Positions 7,309-17,500 of a DNA stretch of 64,000 bases are shown here, in pieces. A model generated the notes under the pieces. That model had not been told where the DNA came from and did no database searches. It saw nothing but the letters and a program-made list of their open reading frames with translations. Source of the stretch: Candidatus Poribacteria bacterium (lineage in GTDB: Bacteria; Poribacteria; WGA-4E; GCA-2687025); assembly GCA_018644665.1 (NCBI GenBank), contig JABGQA010000100.1, forward strand, positions 1-64,000. The letters run 5' to 3'. Position numbers and translations under genes: made by a program. Numbering within the stretch: position 1 is the stretch's first letter; each line of letters starts with the position of its first letter.

Positions 7309-8065
7309 CACTATCCGCAGTCGTCGCAGTCAGCGCGCCGAACTGCTGGATACGCCGATCACCGACGACGACATCGAGTACTTGTCCGAAGCCGCGCGGT
7401 GGGCGCCGTCGCCCTTCAACGTGCAGCCGTGGGCGCTGCTGTTCGTCGACGAGCCCGAGACGAAGGCCGCGCTTGGGCGCCTGTCCCGAGAGTGCACCGC
7501 CGAGCAGCTCGGGAACGCCGACTTCGTCAGGGATGTCGCGCGGTGGACCAGCGTCACTGGGGACGAATGGCGCGACCGAGGCGACGGCGTCTACCTCGGA
7601 GATCAACTCGACGAGTCCAGCCTCGCGCACACGGTCGCCCCGTTTCTGATGAAGCACGCCAGGGCGGCCGCGCTCCTGGGCAAGCTCGGGGCAGGTCAGG
7701 GGCCCGGCAAAGCCACGGAACGACTGCTGGTGGAGGCCCCACTCTTGTGCGTGGTGTTCCGTGACGGCACGCGTGTGTCGCCCGGGGCCAACGGCGCCAT
7801 GTGGACGTCGCTCGCAATCGGGGCGATGTTCCAGAACCTCCTGCTGGCGGCAACGGAGCGAGGCATCGGTGGGCAGTTCGTGTGCGCCGCGCTGGAAACC
7901 GAGGACGGACGCCGCGAGGTCGGCGCGCTGCTCGGGGCGAAGGACTCGCTCGAGGCCGCGCTCATCTTGCGCCTCGGCTATCTATCATCTGACGCCGATA
8001 AGCCGTCCGTGCGGCGGCCGCGCGACGCGTTCGTAGGGCGGAACCGATTCGAGGAGGATGCGTGA
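7295..8065 (+). CDS. Nitroreductase-family FMN oxidoreductase
   Basis: A 256-residue nitroreductase-fold protein. It has the N-terminal RSRRSQR FMN-phosphate-binding segment and the conserved PSPFNVQPW stretch (about residues 39-47), and ends with a typical GYLSSDADKPSVRRP tail. Members reduce nitro compounds, quinones or flavins with NAD(P)H, and some act in cofactor synthesis. ATG 7295 overlaps the 3' end of the GHMP gene by 14 bases, and the stop overlaps the next ATG by one base, so co-translation is likely. The central part has an insertion rich in charged residues before MWTSLAIGAMFQNLLL. The substrate is unknown. Confidence 0.85.
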   Translation: MTLLDTIRSRRSQRAELLDTPITDDDIEYLSEAARWAPSPFNVQPWALLFVDEPETKAALGRLSRECTAEQLGNADFVRDVARWTSVTGDEWRDRGDGVYLGDQLDESSLAHTVAPFLMKHARAAALLGKLGAGQGPGKATERLLVEAPLLCVVFRDGTRVSPGANGAMWTSLAIGAMFQNLLLAATERGIGGQFVCAALETEDGRREVGALLGAKDSLEAALILRLGYLSSDADKPSVRRPRDAFVGRNRFEEDA

Positions 8066-9096
8066 TGCGCGCCGTCGTATTCCAGCAGGCCGGACAACCC
8101 CTGACCCTCGAGGACCGACCTACGCCTGTCCTCGATGTGGGCGACGTGCTGCTCCAGGTGGACCTGTGTGGCGTGTGCGCGTCGGACCTGATGGCGATCG
8201 ACGGCATCGTGTCGGATTACTCCCCTCCCGTCGTGCTGGGCCATGAAATCGCCGCGCGAGTCGTGGAAAGCCGCGACCCCTCGGTGGCTGTCGGCACCGT
8301 GACCAGCGTGAACCCCATGATCTCCTGCGACGCCTGTCCTGCTTGCGGCCGCGGCGAGCACAAGTACTGCCCGAAGCTCTACGGGATAGGCCATGACATC
8401 GACGGCGGGTTCGCGGACCTCATGGTCGTGCCGAGGCCCCTCGTAGAGCAGGGAGGGCTGCTGACCGTCGAGGGCGACGTGTCCCCAGAGCGCCTGATGT
8501 TCGTGGAGCCACTCGGCTGTGTCATCAACGCGCTCTACGACACGCCGGTGGCGGACACGGTAGCGGTTCTCGGCGCGGGACCCATCGGGCTGCTCTTCGC
8601 GCAGTTGGCGGCGGCCGAGGGCGCGCGTGTCGTGGTCGTCGAGCCGCTTGCGCATCGCCGCGCCGTCGCTCAGGATTTCGGCGCTGATCTGGTCGTGGAC
8701 GCCACAACGGACGGCATGGCGGCCCTCGTGGATGCGACAGGCGGTGGCGCAGATACGGTCATCGTGGCCACCGACCACGAGGCGGCCCTGTCTACCGCGT
8801 TCGACGCCGTCCGACGTGGAGGAACCATCAACTTCTTCGGTCTCGCTCCGGCCGGTCGCACGATTGCGGTGGAACTGGAGCAGCTCCATTTCCAGGGACA
8901 CAAGCTCCAGGCGTCGTGGGCTTTCTCGCGAGATAGCCTTCGCGCGGCGCGTGACCTCATCCAGGAGGGTCGGGTGGACCTGTCGCCGATGGTGACCGAA
9001 CGCTACGCCCTCGACGACGCCAACGACGCCATCGCGGCCGCCACCGCGCGTCGCGGCATCAAGGCTGTCGTCGATCCGACGCTCAGCGCTGCGTGA
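8065..9096 (+). CDS. Zinc-dependent medium-chain alcohol dehydrogenase
   Basis: A 343-residue MDR dehydrogenase, last gene of the selenoprotein operon. Catalytic zinc ligands are visible as CGVCASD (Cys38) and GHE (His60-Glu61). The structural-zinc lobe CDACPACGRGEHKYC lies near residues 88-103, and the dinucleotide-binding motif VLGAGPIGLL near 170. ATG 8065 has GAGGAGGA 7 bases upstream; a GTG directly before it at 8062 is less well placed. It probably oxidises a polyol or sugar alcohol, as in the sorbitol/threonine dehydrogenase branch. Its 3' end overlaps the convergent large secreted gene by 14 bases. Confidence 0.88.
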   Translation: MRAVVFQQAGQPLTLEDRPTPVLDVGDVLLQVDLCGVCASDLMAIDGIVSDYSPPVVLGHEIAARVVESRDPSVAVGTVTSVNPMISCDACPACGRGEHKYCPKLYGIGHDIDGGFADLMVVPRPLVEQGGLLTVEGDVSPERLMFVEPLGCVINALYDTPVADTVAVLGAGPIGLLFAQLAAAEGARVVVVEPLAHRRAVAQDFGADLVVDATTDGMAALVDATGGGADTVIVATDHEAALSTAFDAVRRGGTINFFGLAPAGRTIAVELEQLHFQGHKLQASWAFSRDSLRAARDLIQEGRVDLSPMVTERYALDDANDAIAAATARRGIKAVVDPTLSAA

Positions 9097-11878
9097 TTCG
9101 TTCTGCCAAGGCGCGCCGGAGAGCTTGGCTCTGCCTCGGGGTGAAGACTCCCGCCTGGAGTGAGTCCGCGTCATCGACGCCGGAGCCGCCGCGCGCGCGG
9201 ACGGTCAGAGTCAGCATAGAGTGGACCGCGGCGCGCAGCTGCTCCCGGGTCAGTCCCTCACGCTCCGAGAGGATGGTGAGGTACTCGATCAACTGCTGTC
9301 CGTCCCGCAGCGCCTTCAGGCGCATGTCCGCCACCACGGGAACGCCAAACCGTCCGCCCGGCACGAGAAGCGCGTTCCCGCCGTTGATCGCGGCGTCGCC
9401 ACCGTCCAGCGCGTCGTCGGACCCTAGCGTCTGCCACGGCAGAACGCCGTCCGCGCCGTGGAGCCACGCGTTGAGCATCCACGCGACCGTACGCGTGTTA
9501 CTCTCCGTGTCCCGGTTGACGCTGCCGTACGTCATGGCCTTCACGCCCGTGTCGCGTTCTAGGATACCCACGCGCGTGTAGTTCGCCGGCGAACCGAACG
9601 CGCCGGCGCCGTAGTAGACCGTGTCGACGAGGCCGTCCAGCACGCGCCCTTGCCACTGCGGCCGGGAGATGTCTGCGCGGGCCGGCCAATGCGCTGCATC
9701 TGCCACGCCCCGGCCGCTGGTCCACAGCGCGCAGAAGAACTGCAACGCGAGCCAGTCATCCCAGTGATACGGCTCGTCCGTCGTCCACCACATGTTCGAG
9801 CCGTACTCGATCCGATGTGTGTTCTTGCCCCCGTAGAAGCACTGCATCTCGGTGTCGGCGTAGCCCATCTCGCCGAAGTGGTCTATGAACTGTTGCTGGA
9901 CCGAGAGGAACGCGCTGATGTACTCGGAGCTGAGGGCGTCCGCGATGTACGGCGCCGCCATGTAGTGGTCGACCAGGTGCTGTCGGTCCTCGCCGCGACC
10001 GGGCCAATGTCCGTGGTAGTCATACGTCTCCTCCGTCAGCGGTGTCGGCCAGCTATCCGCGAAGGGCAAGTACATGACGTCGACGGGCTCGCCCGCGCGG
10101 CGACTGTCCCGGAACGCCTCCCCCGTGAGAAGAGGGCCGACATCGCGGTCGTACTCGTCCCATCGCACCTGCATGTCGCCGCCGGCGCCCTCCAGCGCGG
10201 GCGCCCATCGCCAGCAGTTCAGAACCGTCCGATGCTGGTGCGCTAGACGGTAGTAGTCGTGCGGGTCGCCGTCGCGCGGGATGCGGTAGGCATTGAGCTC
10301 GGGCCAGAACGACAGCCGATCCGGCAGCGCGAAACCGTACACTTCCGCCTCGACGTTGATCGCCGCTGCGTCACCGCCATTCACACTCACGCGGAGTTCG
10401 CCGCTGTACACCCCGGCCGCCGCGTCCTTGGGCAAGTAGACGTCGACGTACAGTGTCTCGGCGCGACGTTGTGACGCGTCGCGCCTTTCGTCCGCCAATT
10501 CCACAACCTCACCGTGCTCGATCGGCACGCAGTAGGATGGCTGCCACAGGCCGTCAGCGTTGCGGGCCTGCCACACGCGGTACAGCTCCACCTCGCTCGT
10601 CCCGATCTCCTCACCGCTCTCGGGGCGCAGTGGCGTAGAGGACACCGTTAGCGTCTCGACCACCGCGTCGCCCGCGGTTAGCGCCAACTGGAACGACACG
10701 TACTCGCCGCGGGCGCCGAAGAGACGGACACCGCTGCCGTCCCACACGGCGTCGCCGTCATCGGCGTAGGCTTCTGTGTCTTCGCGGATCGGCGTCCCGT
10801 CGTCAGGCTGAATCTTCACGAGCGGCGGCACCACCCGCACCGACGGCGCCGGCGGCGCTGGAGTCGTCGCCGAATCGCGGGGCGCCTCCAGCGACTTGAG
10901 CGACACGGCGGGAAGCGCAACCGAGGCGATGAATCGCTCCTCCACCGCGTCGGACAGCGCGCCGCTTGCGCCTACCGCGACCACACGCACAGCGTGGCCC
11001 CCTTCGGCGGCAAGATCGTCCAGCAGGAAGGCCGTGTGCTCGCCCGAGCGCGGGTGAGGGACGCGCCAGCGCGGCACACGCTCGCCGTCCACCCACACGC
11101 GCCAGCAGAACGCGTCCTCGACCGGGCCGATGGTGACGCGTGCGGCCCCGGCGTCCAGATGCGCCGCCTCTGGAGCAGGGGTGACCGCAAGCGTGGGCGA
11201 GGCCAACTCCGTGGGGAGCGAACCACCCAACTCGACCTCGATGTACGGCGCGCCGTCCGGTGATTGCGCGCTGTAGAGGAAGTTGTTGGCGTAAGTGAGG
11301 TTCCCGCCGTCCATGATCGCGATGCCGTCCGTGTCGTCTGCGACCATCGCGTACACCATGTCCGCCGCGATCTGCACGGACACCCATCCATCCGACAGCT
11401 CCCGCCGTTCCGCCCACTGCGCGAGGCTGTTCCCGGAACCCATGACAACGTCACAGAACTGCGAGCCAGGCCATGCCCACGGTCGCTTCCCGTTGGCATC
11501 GGCGTACTCGTAGGTCGCGCCGTCTGCCTCCGAGTACGGAGCCTCGGCGTCCCCTTCGGCCCAGTCCTGGCTCACCGTCGAAATGCGGATATATCGGAGC
11601 ATGTCGTCGCCGGAGCGCCGCAGGTAGAGCGTGGCACGGTGGATCTCGCGGCCTGCCACGGCAGACGGGTCGAAGCGGATAGCGGCCATCTCCTGGATGG
11701 TCTTCAGCTTGATGCGCTCATGCTTCCCGGCGCTTGTGTTGCGCTCGTTCGCGTTCGCGTCGGACAGCCAGACGTCCGCAGTCGCGTCGAGGCGTGCGAC
11801 TTCCGCGACGCAAGCGAACGTCACGGCAAACAGACCGGCGATCCCGATCACTCGCGCTCTCACAGTCTTCCGTTCCAT
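9083..11878 (-). CDS. Secreted DNRLRE-domain / DUF4091-like glycosidase-type protein
   Basis: A 931-residue exported protein. A signal peptide (residues 1-25) is followed by a DNRLRE-type beta-sandwich (about 30-215; RLDATADVWLSDANANERN, repeated LYLRRSG strands). Then come a fibronectin-like segment, a second beta-domain (about 355-505) starting KIQPDDGTPIRED, and a long alpha/beta C-terminal half. That half has WWTTDEP, a VNRDTESNTRTVAWMLNAWLHGADG segment and an FGVPVVADMRLKALRDGQQ end typical of DUF4091 proteins, relatives of GH123 glycosidases. It probably binds and cleaves an extracellular glycan; the catalytic residues are not proven. It is convergent with the alcohol dehydrogenase gene (14-base overlap) and 8 bases downstream of the next minus-strand gene. 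Confidence 0.78.
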   Translation of the reverse strand: MERKTVRARVIGIAGLFAVTFACVAEVARLDATADVWLSDANANERNTSAGKHERIKLKTIQEMAAIRFDPSAVAGREIHRATLYLRRSGDDMLRYIRISTVSQDWAEGDAEAPYSEADGATYEYADANGKRPWAWPGSQFCDVVMGSGNSLAQWAERRELSDGWVSVQIAADMVYAMVADDTDGIAIMDGGNLTYANNFLYSAQSPDGAPYIEVELGGSLPTELASPTLAVTPAPEAAHLDAGAARVTIGPVEDAFCWRVWVDGERVPRWRVPHPRSGEHTAFLLDDLAAEGGHAVRVVAVGASGALSDAVEERFIASVALPAVSLKSLEAPRDSATTPAPPAPSVRVVPPLVKIQPDDGTPIREDTEAYADDGDAVWDGSGVRLFGARGEYVSFQLALTAGDAVVETLTVSSTPLRPESGEEIGTSEVELYRVWQARNADGLWQPSYCVPIEHGEVVELADERRDASQRRAETLYVDVYLPKDAAAGVYSGELRVSVNGGDAAAINVEAEVYGFALPDRLSFWPELNAYRIPRDGDPHDYYRLAHQHRTVLNCWRWAPALEGAGGDMQVRWDEYDRDVGPLLTGEAFRDSRRAGEPVDVMYLPFADSWPTPLTEETYDYHGHWPGRGEDRQHLVDHYMAAPYIADALSSEYISAFLSVQQQFIDHFGEMGYADTEMQCFYGGKNTHRIEYGSNMWWTTDEPYHWDDWLALQFFCALWTSGRGVADAAHWPARADISRPQWQGRVLDGLVDTVYYGAGAFGSPANYTRVGILERDTGVKAMTYGSVNRDTESNTRTVAWMLNAWLHGADGVLPWQTLGSDDALDGGDAAINGGNALLVPGGRFGVPVVADMRLKALRDGQQLIEYLTILSEREGLTREQLRAAVHSMLTLTVRARGGSGVDDADSLQAGVFTPRQSQALRRALAERITQR

Positions 11879-11886
11879 CGTCTGAA

Positions 11887-13023
11887 CTAGTCTCGGTCGA
11901 ACCGCAGCACCTGGCGGACGGCGGCTCCGTCCGCGAGTCGGTCGAACGCTTCGTTAATGCCGTCGAGTTCGATGTCGTGTGTATGCAGCAGGTCCACAGG
12001 CAGCGTGCCCGCGTTGTACATGCGCATGAATCGTGGGATGTCCCGGGCCGGGACCGACGAACCCATGTACGCGCCGCGCACGATCCGCTCTTCGGCGACC
12101 ATGCTCACGCAGGGGATCGTCAGGTTGCGGCTCGGATGGTCGAGACCCACACACACGGTCGATCCCCGCACACGCGTCGCGGCGTACGCCTGGGCGAACA
12201 CGTCGACGGAGCCGACGCACTCGAACGCGTAGCGCGCTCCGCCGTCCGTGACTTCACGCACGGCCTCGATTGGGTCGGACTCGGTCGCGTCGATCGTGTG
12301 CGTCGCGCCTGCCTCTTCCGCGAGTCGCAGTTTCGCCGGCAGCACATCTACCGCGACCACAGGATGCGCCCCTGCCGCGCGCGCGCCCATGACGGCGCTC
12401 AGCCCAACGCCGCCCATCCCGAAGACAGCGACGGCGCTTCCGGGCTCGACGCGCGCCGTGTTGACGACCGCCCCAACGCCGGTGGCGACGGCGCACCCGA
12501 ACAACGCCGCCTTGTCCAGCGGCATCGCCGGATCGACGACCACTAGCGAGCGCGGCGACACGACCGTGTAGCGGGAGAAGCCAGACACGCCGAGATGGTG
12601 GTTGAGCTGGCGCCCGCTTGGGTTTCGGAAGCGGCGTACGTCGGTGAGCAACGTCCCGCGGGCATTCGCACGGCCACCAGGCTCGCACAGCGACGGGGCC
12701 CCGGACCTACACATCAAGCACGCGCCGCACATAGGCACGTACGAGCAGACGACGTGGTCACCGACCTTGAGTCCCTGCACCCCGGGGCCGAGTTCGCGCA
12801 CTATTCCGCTCGCCTCGTGCCCCAGCACCATGGGCATCACACGTGGGCGCGACCCATTGATCACTGACAGGTCGGAGTGGCACAGACCCGCGGCCACGAT
12901 CTCCAGCAGCACTTCGTCCGTAGCCGGCCCGTCGAGCGTTACGTCCTCGATGACGAGTGGCCCCGACTCCGCGTAGGGTCGCCGGACCCCCATCTCGTAT
13001 AGGACTGCCGCCGGTGTCTTCAT
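11887..13023 (-). CDS. Zinc-dependent alcohol dehydrogenase (class III-like MDR)
   Basis: A 378-residue MDR enzyme. Catalytic zinc residues are seen in GLCHSD (Cys48) and GHE (His69-Glu70), the structural-zinc loop CGACLMCRSGAPSLC at about 98-112, and the NAD-binding VFGMGGVGLSA near 196. The length and GAVVNTARVEPG segment place it with class III-like zinc dehydrogenases (formaldehyde/aryl-alcohol type) rather than the shorter paralogue at 8065. It is transcribed together with the secreted glycosidase-like gene (8-base gap) and divergently from the sugar isomerase, suggesting a role in degrading a sugar or aromatic alcohol. The substrate is unknown. Confidence 0.9.
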   Translation of the reverse strand: MKTPAAVLYEMGVRRPYAESGPLVIEDVTLDGPATDEVLLEIVAAGLCHSDLSVINGSRPRVMPMVLGHEASGIVRELGPGVQGLKVGDHVVCSYVPMCGACLMCRSGAPSLCEPGGRANARGTLLTDVRRFRNPSGRQLNHHLGVSGFSRYTVVSPRSLVVVDPAMPLDKAALFGCAVATGVGAVVNTARVEPGSAVAVFGMGGVGLSAVMGARAAGAHPVVAVDVLPAKLRLAEEAGATHTIDATESDPIEAVREVTDGGARYAFECVGSVDVFAQAYAATRVRGSTVCVGLDHPSRNLTIPCVSMVAEERIVRGAYMGSSVPARDIPRFMRMYNAGTLPVDLLHTHDIELDGINEAFDRLADGAAVRQVLRFDRD

Positions 13024-13077
13024 GTCGGCTTCCGGGACGGTTGTGGGTAGGGCCTGCGCGCTGAAGAGTACGCGTCA

Positions 13078-13091
13078 GCGACTGCAGTCGC
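13078..13091. promoter_or_regulatory. 14-bp perfect palindrome in divergent promoter region
   Basis: GCGACTGCAGTCGC lies between the divergent alcohol dehydrogenase and sugar isomerase genes. Its position suits an operator for a dimeric regulator controlling both, but it is a single copy and may be chance. Confidence 0.25.
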
Positions 13092-13191
13092 AACGGGGAG
13101 CAGATCCGCCTTCGACTTGTGGCGCTAGCCTCGGCATGCCATAGTCCGCTCGGCCGATCTACGCCCTCGCCTAGTGCCAAGGAACCTACCG

Positions 13192-13956
13192 ATGCAGAAC
13201 CTACTCGCGTGTCGGCCGGCAAGCTACCGGCAGTACGAGAATCTGGCGTTCGCGCACCTCGCCGAAATCGGCGTCAAGCACGTGGAAGTCGCCATCCCCG
13301 CGGTAGACGAGATCCCGGGAACGCTCGACGCGCTCAAGCAGCACGGCATCACGGTGTCGAGCACACAAGCTGACCTGAACATCCACAACCCCAATATCGC
13401 GCGCGACTTTGCCGCCGTCGCGGAAGGCACGCGGAAGATGGGCGCCAAGCACATCTTCGTGAGCGTCAAGGCCGACGACATGGACCGCACGACCGCGTAC
13501 GGCAGGTTACGAGCCGTTGGCGAGACGTGCGCCCGGCACGACGTCACGGTAGTCATGGAGACGCACCCCGACCTCATCACCAACGGCGACGTGGCCCGTC
13601 GCACCATGGAGGGTGTGGACCACCCGAACATCCGGGTCAACTGGGACACGGCGAACGTCTACTACTACAACGAGGGCATCGACGGCGTCGAGGAGATGCG
13701 CAAGGTCATCGACTTCATCGGGGCTGTGCACCTCAAGGACACAAGCGGCGGCTTCAAGACGTGGTACTTCCCGGCGTTGGGCGAGGGCGTCGTGGACTTC
13801 CCGCGCGTGTACAGGGAACTGAATGCCAAGGGGTTTTACGGGCCGTTCACGATGGAACTCGAGGGTATCGAGGGCGAGAACCTGACGGAAGAGGGAGCGA
13901 AGGAGCGCGTCGCTACGTCCGTCCGCTACCTACGCGGGATCGGCGTCCTCGGGTAG
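13192..13956 (+). CDS. Sugar phosphate isomerase/epimerase (xylose isomerase-like TIM barrel)
   Basis: A 254-residue AP-endonuclease-2/xylose-isomerase-like TIM barrel. Metal-binding positions are suggested by VVMETHPD, INVNWDTANVYYYN-type and GAVHLKDTSG strands, with ALGEGVVDFP and FTMELEG near the end. These enzymes isomerise or epimerise sugars or related polyols using a divalent metal. I chose ATG 13192, preceded by AAGGAA; the GTG at 13174 would add six residues with no support. It is divergent from the alcohol dehydrogenase at 11887 and its 3' end overlaps the convergent hypothetical gene by 27 bases. Confidence 0.87.
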   Translation: MQNLLACRPASYRQYENLAFAHLAEIGVKHVEVAIPAVDEIPGTLDALKQHGITVSSTQADLNIHNPNIARDFAAVAEGTRKMGAKHIFVSVKADDMDRTTAYGRLRAVGETCARHDVTVVMETHPDLITNGDVARRTMEGVDHPNIRVNWDTANVYYYNEGIDGVEEMRKVIDFIGAVHLKDTSGGFKTWYFPALGEGVVDFPRVYRELNAKGFYGPFTMELEGIEGENLTEEGAKERVATSVRYLRGIGVLG

Positions 13957-14577
13957 CATCTCGTCGATGTCGAGCGGCGGGTCCGCGTCCGCGGCCGCAT
14001 CCACGGCATCCGTCGCGGGCTCGACGGTCGCGCTGCTGGAGTCGACGGGCGCCGGCACGGGCTCAGGCGCTGGCGTTGGAGCCGCGGAAAAGTCGGGGTC
14101 GGGCAAATCCGGCATGGCGGGCTCGCCCGAGATACGGAGCGTCGCGTCTGAGTTGGCGACGTCTGTCGGTATCGCTGCGGCGACGGTCTCGATAAGCCGT
14201 TGAAGCGCGTCCTCCGTCCGATGGAGAGTTGGCGTCTCCGGCAGCTGCGCGTCGTAATACGGGAACCCGTCGTCCGACGGCGTGGGCACCGGAGCCATCG
14301 GGTAGAGGAACGCCTCCTCGACCAGTCGATTGGCCGGATCCTGGATCTCACGCCACGCCTTGTCGCGCTTCCGACGGCCGAGCAGGTTCGTCTGACCGGC
14401 GGCCTCGCTGTCTTCCATGACATCAAGGGTGCTCGCATCCGTCGTGATGCCGAGCACGTCGGTCAGCAACTCCCTGTAGTCCCGGGGATCCCGGACAAGC
14501 TCAACGGGCCGCGCGTAGCGGTCGCGCCCGGTCGTTGGGGTGCCGACCACCGTCTCGTCCGGTTTATCCTTCTGCAT
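13930..14577 (-). CDS. Hypothetical acidic, Pro/Ala-rich protein, partner of TPR gene
   Basis: A 215-residue protein I do not recognise. The N-terminal two thirds are charged with a compact core (RDYRELLTDVLGI, RRKRDKAWREIQDPANRLVEEAFLYP, TEDALQRLIETVAAAI). The C-terminal 70 residues are a disordered Pro/Ala/Asp-rich tail. No signal peptide or transmembrane segment. The ATG start overlaps the end of the giant TPR gene by 14 bases, so they are very likely co-translated, and it may be a binding partner or adaptor for the TPR scaffold. Its tail overlaps the convergent isomerase gene by 27 bases. Confidence 0.7.
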   Translation of the reverse strand: MQKDKPDETVVGTPTTGRDRYARPVELVRDPRDYRELLTDVLGITTDASTLDVMEDSEAAGQTNLLGRRKRDKAWREIQDPANRLVEEAFLYPMAPVPTPSDDGFPYYDAQLPETPTLHRTEDALQRLIETVAAAIPTDVANSDATLRISGEPAMPDLPDPDFSAAPTPAPEPVPAPVDSSSATVEPATDAVDAAADADPPLDIDEMLPEDADPA

Positions 14578-17500
14578 GGCGCTCGCTCTGGGTCATGTTC
14601 ATGAAAAGGGTGGCCAACCGGCGGTACTCGGGTGCCTGGCGCAGGGCATGCGTCTGAGGCAGATCGAGGAACCGCGAGCAACGCGCCAGCAACTGTGTGT
14701 CCGACGGATTGGCAGAGAGCACGCGATGCGCCAGCGACAGCGCTTCCCGCTGCGCGTCCCCATCGGGGTCCATCCACATCTGACCCGCCTGCTCCATCAT
14801 GAAGTTGGCATAGGTCGTCGTGATGATGTGGCTGACAGGATCGAGTTCGTGCGCGCGCGCGAAGTCGATGAGCGCATCGTTGATCCGTCCGGCGTCTGCC
14901 GCGACAAGACCTCGTCTAAGCCGAAGCTGCGCGGTTTCCTGCTGCAGCACGACGTTGTCCGGCGCCAACGCGAGCGTCTCGTGGAGTAGGTCCAACGCCT
15001 GCGCGTCGTACTGGTTGAACTCGTTCTCGAAGACAGAGCGTCGGGCTCCGCCCCCGAAGGACACCAACGCCCGGGCCTGCACCAAGGCCGTCCGTACGAT
15101 CGCCGGCGCGATCCGCTCGATGCGCGTGATCTCGTACGCCCGCTTCAGAAGCTCGCGCACCTCGCCCGCTTGCTGCGCCTGCTGGTCCGGCGGCGTGCCG
15201 CGACCTCGGTCCAAGTCCGCGGCGGCGGCGTCCACCATGCCGATGAGGAGAGGATCCCACGCCAGCGATTCGAGCAATCGCGAATCCTTGACCTCTTCCG
15301 CCAAGATGCGCGCATCCAGCGTCGTCTCCAACCCCTCACGCGGGTTGTCCTCGAACGCTGTCACGATCTGCGATGCGAGTACGAACACGATCCGCGCGTA
15401 CCGCTGCACGGAGGGGTCGTCGTCGTCGAAGAACGCGCGGGCTCGGTCCCGTGCGTAGGTGTCCGCCCCAGACTCGAGCGCCGCCAGGACGTGCCCCACC
15501 GGCGAGAGGTAGATCAGCAGACGCTCGTCCGTGCGCGTCGAGTGAAGGCTCGTCGACGTCGTGAGGATGTCCCGCATCTCGCCGGATCGCCGCAGAACGT
15601 GCAGCAGATCGTCGCCGTAAGGCACGACGGAGTCTGCGAGGTGGGGGTGGTCGCTCAGCCAGTCGCGCCACAGATCGGCGGTCTGCCGTTCACGCTCAAA
15701 GTGGTAACGTAGGTCGTTCGCTTCCTGCTCCGACGTGTCCGACTGCGACAGCGAGTCGACCATCTCGGTCATCAGGCGTCGCGCGAGGCGGGCGAGGAAT
15801 CCGCTGAGCACCGGCTGAAGCTGCGCTTCGTACGCCTGAACGGGGCGCCGGGCGTCCCATTCGTTCGGGTCGTGTCGCTGCAGCCGGGAAAGCGCCCACT
15901 CGTCCCAGTAGTCGCGCAAGCTTACCAACGTTCCCCAGAGCGAGATCGCGTCGCGCCAACGCTCCTTGGTGGGGAGGGCCTGCGCGTCCCAGAACGCAAA
16001 GATCGCCCACTGGTGGAGGGGGAGGACTTCGCCCACGTCCGAGAACAGGCGCGACTGCCAGCGGTCCACTAGCGTGTTCCGGTCCATCGCCTCCCATCGA
16101 GAGAGCAGGGCGAAATCGCGCGACCGTTCGAGCCACGACTGCACGGCAGCGTCCGTTTCGTCCATGGCCGCCACCTGCTCGAGCAGGCCAACGACGTCCT
16201 CCCACCCGAGGGACTGGAACGCTCGGAGCGCCTGACGCTTGTACCCGACGCGGAGCAACTCCTGAGCCGCCGCATGCCAGGTTGTGTCGGCGTTCACCTG
16301 CTCGAGGTAGTCGAGCCCCTCAGTCTCCTTGTTCGACATCAAGGTGGCGATACCCAGACAGTAGTACATCAGGTCCGTGCGGTCGTCGTCCGGAGTCTCC
16401 TGGACGAGGTCATGCACCTGCCGCCAACACCGCATGTTCAGCAGTAGCGCGATTGCGTCTTCCACAGGACAGGCCGCCGGCGACATCACGCGAAGCATCG
16501 CGAGTTCGCGCGCCGCGCCTGCGACGTCCCCCGAGTCCACGAACATCTGCACGCGTAGCGACTGGGCCTCGGTCTCCCACTCGCCCCAGTCCTTGGTCAT
16601 GCTCAACACGTCTGCTGCGCGGTCGGGGTAGTTCTGTTCCCACCGACAGATGCCGAGCAGGTAACCGGCGACGTGCGCCCAGTCGCCGTCTTCGACGATC
16701 GGTGTGACAACGTCCGCGACGAGTTGCCAATCGCCCATCCGCGCGGCGCACAGGCCCGCCAGAGCGACGTAGACGTCCTTCCTAGGCGCGGCCCGCAGGA
16801 CGTTCGCCATGAGGTCGTTGGCGATCTGGACGTCACGCTGCGCTGGGGCGTCGGCGCCAGACGCCGACAGGCGTTGCATCGCCTCACGCGCCCACCGTGC
16901 GACGATCGCGTCCTGTACTTCGTAGTTGGCGCCGTATTCCTGTGCGATGTTCCAGTGCTGGGTCATCGTCACACGATTCTCGGCCTCGGACGCGTCGTCC
17001 GCGAGGCGGAGATGCAGCCACGCGAGATCGTCACGCAACGCGTCGTCCTCGCGCTGTCGGAGTGACGTGCGCCAGTGCTGAGCGGTCTCGCGCACGTCGC
17101 CGGCGCGGTACCAGCAGTACCCAAGGTAGTAGAGGTGAGTTGGATCCAGGCCAATGCGTTCGCGCCGCGCCTCGAGATGCGCGCGAGCGATGTCGTGGTG
17201 GCCCGCTCGGAGCGCCGCATACGTCCGCCGTTGCTCGATCACTCCGTCACTGTTGTCGCGGAGCGCGAGCGCGCGGGCGTAGGCCTCCGACGCCGCTGCC
17301 CAGTCCTCGGTCCTCTCATGCACGCGAGCGATCGCCAACCACGCGCCGTCGAACGCCGGGTCCTGCTCAAGCGCTTCACTTAGGTGGGCGCGCGCCAGCT
17401 CGACATCGGTGTCGAGCGCGCACAGGGCAACGGCGTAGTGAATCTGCGGCTGTCGCGGATGATCAGCCAGCGCGGCGCGGAAGTCGGAAGCCGCCTCGTC

